Assembly: GCF_001908095.1 (NCBI RefSeq)
Contig: NZ_MKGR01000006.1
Coordinates: 1 to 64,000 of the forward strand
From: Xenorhabdus thuongxuanensis
GTDB lineage: Bacteria > Pseudomonadota > Gammaproteobacteria > Enterobacterales > Enterobacteriaceae
DNA: 64,000 nucleotides
Direction: 5' to 3'
Under the pieces are notes generated by a model that saw only the letters and a program-made list of their open reading frames with translations, did not search any database and had not been told where the DNA came from. Of this stretch, positions 61,243 to 64,000 are shown one piece after another. Numbering within the stretch: position 1 is the first letter of the stretch; each line of letters starts with the position of its first letter. Both the position numbers and the translations under genes were made by a program.

Positions 61243-61276
61243 TCAATAAATTGTTGTTAGTTATCTGCATAAAAAA

Positions 61277-61302
61277 GCCATCTGTGAGACAGATGGCCTT
61301 TT
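61277..61302 (+). terminator. Terminator of ushA
   Basis: GCCATCTGT-GAG-ACAGATGGC, 9-bp perfect stem with six A before and CTTTT after; 34 nt past ushA. Confidence 0.85.
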
Positions 61303-61363
61303 ATTATCAATAAGGAGTGTTATGCATAATCTATAATAGGAACGGTTAAGACTGAATAATAAT

Positions 61364-61912
61364 CTAATTATTAAATAGCATGGTAATTAATGAATTGTTT
61401 TCTCCTTTAGTTGGTAGTTTTTCAAGTCCATTTTTTTCATATAAAGTGATGATTTTTGAATTGTTTTGGCATTCCAAAATAGTAACTCTTCCTCCTATTA
61501 ACTCTTGAGCTTTTTCAATGGTGATATTGATATGAAATAAAATATCTTTAAGTTTTATTGGGTTTTCACGTAATAAAAAGTTTTTGGCTATTTGGCCAAT
61601 TAAATAAACTTTTAGAGAGTTTGCGTTCTTACTAATACCGTTAAGTTTTTTTATCTTTGTCTTTGAAATGGCAAGATTGCTTGTTGATATCTCCTTAAAT
61701 GTTAAAGAAAAATAAGCCAGTAAAAATCCTTCTTTATCTACAATTAAATAGGTTCTTGTTGCGTCTGCTTGTTCAAATCTAATTGATTTTAAATGTAAAA
61801 ATGATTCTACGTCATGGTTAGATGGACAGGAGAATGAGAGCAAATATTCTTTTGTTCTGTCATTACCAAAGGCTGCAAGAATTTTACTTAGAGTGAGAAT
61901 TTTCGTTTTAAT
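61364..61912 (-). CDS. GNAT-family acetyltransferase, probable toxin of a toxin-antitoxin pair
   Basis: The frame codes for a GNAT-like protein: early SFSCPSNHDVESFLHLKSI, ARTYLIVDKEG and core LKVYLIGQIAKNF, then AQELIGGRVTILECQNN and LYEKNGLEKLP. This is a known acetyltransferase family often found with a small upstream gene; the acetyl-CoA P-loop is degenerate. No ATG, GTG or TTG gives the full family N-terminus. The homologous region (ILTLSKILAAFGNDRTKEYLL) is preceded by ATT at 61912, 10 nt after a perfect AAGGAGG. I propose that start (182 aa); a TTG at 61843 would lose 23 conserved residues. It overlaps the antitoxin gene by 25 nt. Confidence 0.7.
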   Translation of the reverse strand: MKTKILTLSKILAAFGNDRTKEYLLSFSCPSNHDVESFLHLKSIRFEQADATRTYLIVDKEGFLLAYFSLTFKEISTSNLAISKTKIKKLNGISKNANSLKVYLIGQIAKNFLLRENPIKLKDILFHINITIEKAQELIGGRVTILECQNNSKIITLYEKNGLEKLPTKGENNSLITMLFNN

Positions 61913-62055
61913 ATCTCTATTGCCTCCTTTTGCTGTGCTTCAAAATCGATTTCCTCAAAATTGTTTTTTCTTGGCTTCCTATTAGCCCTTCTAAGCATTT
62001 TAATTGCTTTTGGATCAGTGATAACCATTTGTCGAAAAAATGATGAGGTGGCCAT
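61888..62055 (-). CDS. Small putative antitoxin preceding the GNAT gene
   Basis: A 55-aa gene. It reads MATSSFFRQMVITDPKAIKM and ends in a charged helix (QQKEAIEILKRKF). GAGGA lies before the ATG. Size, position upstream of a GNAT gene and the overlap with it suggest an antitoxin, with the N-terminal 'SSFF...VITDPKAI' strand resembling short antitoxin-like proteins. No ribbon-helix-helix of the TacA/DUF1778 type is evident. Function is inference. Confidence 0.6.
   Translation of the reverse strand: MATSSFFRQMVITDPKAIKMLRRANRKPRKNNFEEIDFEAQQKEAIEILKRKFSL
61923..61929 (-). promoter_or_regulatory. Ribosome-binding site that decides the GNAT start
   Basis: AAGGAGG on the minus strand inside the antitoxin gene, 10 nt before the ATT at 61912. 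It serves no other start codon nearby. Confidence 0.5.
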
Positions 62056-62154
62056 TTTATTCCTCTTCTATTTAAATAAACCAAGTTAATTGAAATGGTA
62101 ATTAGTGATTTTTGCGCTGTGAAGAAAGTATATCGGCATTATGGTTTATCACAA

Positions 62155-62180
62155 GGCCCTGTTTTGAAGAAAACAGAGCC
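62155..62180 (-). terminator. Hairpin after ybaK
   Basis: GGCCCTGTTTT-GAAG-AAAACAGAGCC, 11-bp stem with one mismatch, 37 nt past the ybaK stop, before the antitoxin promoter region. The U-run is poor. Confidence 0.45.
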
Positions 62181-62216
62181 GGCTCGAAAAAATTAAGCGG
62201 GAATTGCAATTAATTT

Positions 62217-62693
62217 TCAAATTTTAGCAATATCAGCAAATGAACAGTTAAGTAATTGGCATAAATCTGTGGGGGACAGTTCAATATCTAAACCACGTTT
62301 ACCACCAGAAATAAATAGGGTTGGCAAGGTTTGCGCCTGACTGTCAATCACGGTAGGTAGACGTTTTTTCTGTCCCAGCGGGCTAATGCCACCCAATAAA
62401 TAACCCGTTACCTTTTGTGCCAGTTGAGTATCGGCCATATCTGCTTTCTTGACTTTGAAAACTTTAGCCACTTTTTTCAAATCGAGTTGCCCAGAGACAG
62501 GCGTAACAGCGACAACAAGATTTTCGGGATCGCCATTTAATGAAACCAACAATGTCTTAAAAACTTGATTGGCATCTAAACCGAGTTTTTTCACCACTTC
62601 ATCACCAAAATTATGTTCATTAACATCGTGGTCATAAGGGTGAAGTTTGAAATTAATTTTCTGTTTTTCCAGCAAGACAATAGCGGGAGTCAT
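62217..62693 (-). CDS. ybaK: Cys-tRNA(Pro) deacylase YbaK
   Basis: Trans-editing enzyme that clears cysteine mischarged on tRNA-Pro. 158 aa with the YbaK/ProX fold: HPYDHD near the N-terminus, [24 protein letters not shown] with the catalytic Lys region, and the C-terminal [11 protein letters not shown] and [13 protein letters not shown]. The frame is open 7 codons upstream, but ATG 62693 ([15 protein letters not shown]) follows AGGA and aligns with E. coli (159 aa). 79 nt after ybaP on the same strand. Confidence 0.95.
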   Translation of the reverse strand: MTPAIVLLEKQKINFKLHPYDHDVNEHNFGDEVVKKLGLDANQVFKTLLVSLNGDPENLVVAVTPVSGQLDLKKVAKVFKVKKADMADTQLAQKVTGYLLGGISPLGQKKRLPTVIDSQAQTLPTLFISGGKRGLDIELSPTDLCQLLNCSFADIAKI

Positions 62694-62772
62694 ATTTTTT
62701 CCTATAACGATCAATTTATAACTGCTTATCCGTAATGGTTGTTTTTCAGAATGAAACAGGTAAGTGAAGTTG

Positions 62773-63585
62773 CTATATTTTTGGTTTTGCCAGCATCTGT
62801 CGTAAGTTGTTCTCGCCGTGAAGGTGCAAGGCTCCTACTGCAACTAAATATTTTCCTGCCGGTAAGCGATGTAATTGCTCACTCCATTGACGGTTGCGTT
62901 CAGACATTAGGGTTTGATAAATCTCTTCGCAGAATGTCATTGGTATTACCTGATTTTGTTTCTCAGGTTTGTAATTCATCCACCAACTAATCATAGTTTG
63001 TAAAGCGCGGGCATTGGTATGCCAATGGATGATGGTATCTTCTAATAGAGAGATCCCCCCATTTGGTAAATTGATGAGAAGGTTAACTTGTGCATCAGTG
63101 CCTTCCAACTCGATAATGGGTTTATTGATAGCTTTTGCGCTGTTCAGTAATTGGCAATCGATACCATATTGCGAATGTAACCCTAAATACTGGGCTTGAG
63201 CAGCCTGTAATATCAATGCAATCTGCCACGATGGTAATGGATCCAGCAACGTGACAGGATGTTGAATTTCTCGGCAATAGTGTTGTAAACAGGCAAAATG
63301 TTCGGGAGATAAACGTTGTGATAGTTCGGGCTGCTCAGGAAACGTTTCCTTGAAAGGGGAATTGACCTGAGTGATATCAGCTTCGACAATCAGTGCATCC
63401 GCTTGCTCCAATTGTTCCAGCAATACCTCAGAAAGTGGGTACATATTTTTAGTACCCATATGAATGCTGCCAACAATATGTAATTGTTTGTTTTTATTTA
63501 AATTGATGTCAAAAGCAGGATAAGGGTAATACCGTTGGGAATTAAATCCCAATATGTTACTGAAATATGTCATTAATTTTTCCAT
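62773..63585 (-). CDS. ybaP: TraB/GumN family protein YbaP
   Basis: A predicted metal-dependent hydrolase-like protein of the TraB/GumN (Tiki) superfamily; the function in E. coli is unknown. Conserved: [52 protein letters not shown], and the C-terminal [18 protein letters not shown]. The two GxxHxG-type His motifs typical of the family are intact. Start at ATG 63585 with GGAG 10 nt upstream (270 aa); the frame is open further and an ATG at 63573 is also possible. No signal peptide is evident. Confidence 0.9.
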   Translation of the reverse strand: MEKLMTYFSNILGFNSQRYYPYPAFDINLNKNKQLHIVGSIHMGTKNMYPLSEVLLEQLEQADALIVEADITQVNSPFKETFPEQPELSQRLSPEHFACLQHYCREIQHPVTLLDPLPSWQIALILQAAQAQYLGLHSQYGIDCQLLNSAKAINKPIIELEGTDAQVNLLINLPNGGISLLEDTIIHWHTNARALQTMISWWMNYKPEKQNQVIPMTFCEEIYQTLMSERNRQWSEQLHRLPAGKYLVAVGALHLHGENNLRQMLAKPKI

Positions 63586-63662
63586 ATTGCATACTCCAAT
63601 AGCTGGCATTGGACGGTATGCTAACCTGTTCATAGCCAACAGGAAAGAGGGAAAAGTGCGGG

Positions 63663-63697
63663 ATGAAAAGCTAAACATATTCCGTTTAGCTTTTCAT
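63663..63697 (-). terminator. Terminator hairpin of copA
   Basis: ATGAAAAGCTAAAC / GTTTAGCTTTTCAT is a 14-bp perfect inverted repeat with a 7-nt loop. It lies 29 nt past the copA stop and ahead of ybaP. Confidence 0.7.
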
Positions 63698-63726
63698 GGG
63701 GAAAATAGAATTTCCTGGATGTTAGG

Positions 63727-64000
63727 TCAGGACTTAGGCTTGAAGCGTAATAAGCGATTGGCATTACTGACAACAGTAATAGAGGACAATGCCATGGCTG
63801 CACCTGCAACGACAGGGTTTAATAAAGTGCCTGTGAAAGGGTATAAAATGCCGGCTGCAATTGGAATGCCCAAGGTATTGTAGACAAATGCACCAAATAG
63901 GTTTTGCTTCATATTGCGTAATGTACCGCGGGATAATTCAACTGCATCAGCAACCCCATGCAGGCTATGGCGCATAAGGGTAATTGTTGCGGTTTCTATG
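63727..64000 (-). CDS. copA: Copper-exporting P1B-type ATPase, C-terminal part (cut by window edge)
   Basis: Only the last ~91 codons are present; the rest lies beyond the right edge. They read [19 protein letters not shown], then [35 protein letters not shown], the TM7-TM8 region of CopA. The conserved Tyr-Asn and Met-Ser-Ser residues of the copper-binding transmembrane site are visible (VYNTLG, MALSS). CopA exports Cu+ from the cytoplasm. The position after ybaK-ybaP matches E. coli. Confidence 0.95.
   Translation of the reverse strand, partial: IETATITLMRHSLHGVADAVELSRGTLRNMKQNLFGAFVYNTLGIPIAAGILYPFTGTLLNPVVAGAAMALSSITVVSNANRLLRFKPKS

Noticed and set aside
61774-61843. TTG 61843 as the start of the GNAT gene
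   Set aside because: It would remove 23 residues that look like conserved family sequence, and no Shine-Dalgarno lies before it.

Overview
The window is a piece of enterobacterial core chromosome. Gene content and order follow the Escherichia coli dxs-to-copA segment closely: xseB-ispA-dxs, thiI, yajL, panE, yajQ, yajR, cyoABCDE, ampG-yajG, bolA, tig, clpP-clpX, lon, hupB, ppiD, ybaV, fadM, queC, a Lrp-type regulator with a divergent PLP enzyme, mdlAB, glnK-amtB, tesB, ffs, hha-tomB, acrAB/acrR, priC-rsmS, apt, dnaX-ybaB-recR, htpG, adk, hemH, wzz, gsk, ybaL, fsr, ushA, ybaK, ybaP and the end of copA. Proteins match E. coli strongly, but the DNA is clearly more AT-rich. Many E. coli genes are missing between the shared ones (yajO, ybaE, cof, ybaY, maa, mscK, ybaN, aes). 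An OmpK/Tsx-type channel sits beside cyo and decayed transposases lie at the left edge. This suggests a Morganellaceae genome such as Xenorhabdus or Photorhabdus; the genus is inference.

Layout. 1-700: decayed insertion-sequence debris. 0.7-9.3 kb: isoprenoid precursor synthesis (dxs, ispA), xseB, thiI, yajL-panE, yajQ and the exporter yajR. 9.3-15.3 kb: the cytochrome bo3 oxidase operon and an outer-membrane nucleoside-type channel. 15.5-18.3 kb: ampG-yajG and divergent bolA. 18.7-27.5 kb: a proteostasis block (tig, clpP, clpX, lon, hupB, ppiD). 27.6-31.0 kb: ybaV, fadM, queC and a probable cysteine-detoxification pair. 31-36.4 kb: the MdlAB ABC exporter and the nitrogen-sensing glnK-amtB operon. 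36.4-44.5 kb: tesB, 4.5S RNA, hha-tomB, AcrAB with its repressor. 44.6-52.2 kb: replication, recombination, purine salvage and chaperone genes. 52.3-63 kb: hemH, wzz, gsk, ybaL, fsr, ushA, a small toxin-antitoxin-like pair, ybaK and ybaP. 63.7 kb to the end: the C-terminus of copA.

Several control elements can be read directly: sigma-32 promoters before lon and htpG and probably clpP; a sigma-54 promoter with an upstream NtrC site for glnK-amtB; an AcrR-type operator between acrA and acrR; a CRP-type site and a 19-bp palindrome before the ompK-like gene; a -1 programmed frameshift site in dnaX; and the 4.5S RNA with its promoter.

The least ordinary items are the compact antitoxin/GNAT pair at 61.4-62.1 kb, whose toxin reading frame appears to begin inside the antitoxin gene at an ATT codon behind a perfect Shine-Dalgarno; the decR-linked cysteine desulfhydrase candidate; and a lone wzz between hemH and gsk, where Yersinia carries its O-antigen cluster. 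I found no CRISPR array, prophage or biosynthetic cluster. Most of the window is conserved housekeeping DNA. Where E. coli proteins are compared, the comparison is from memory, not from a search.
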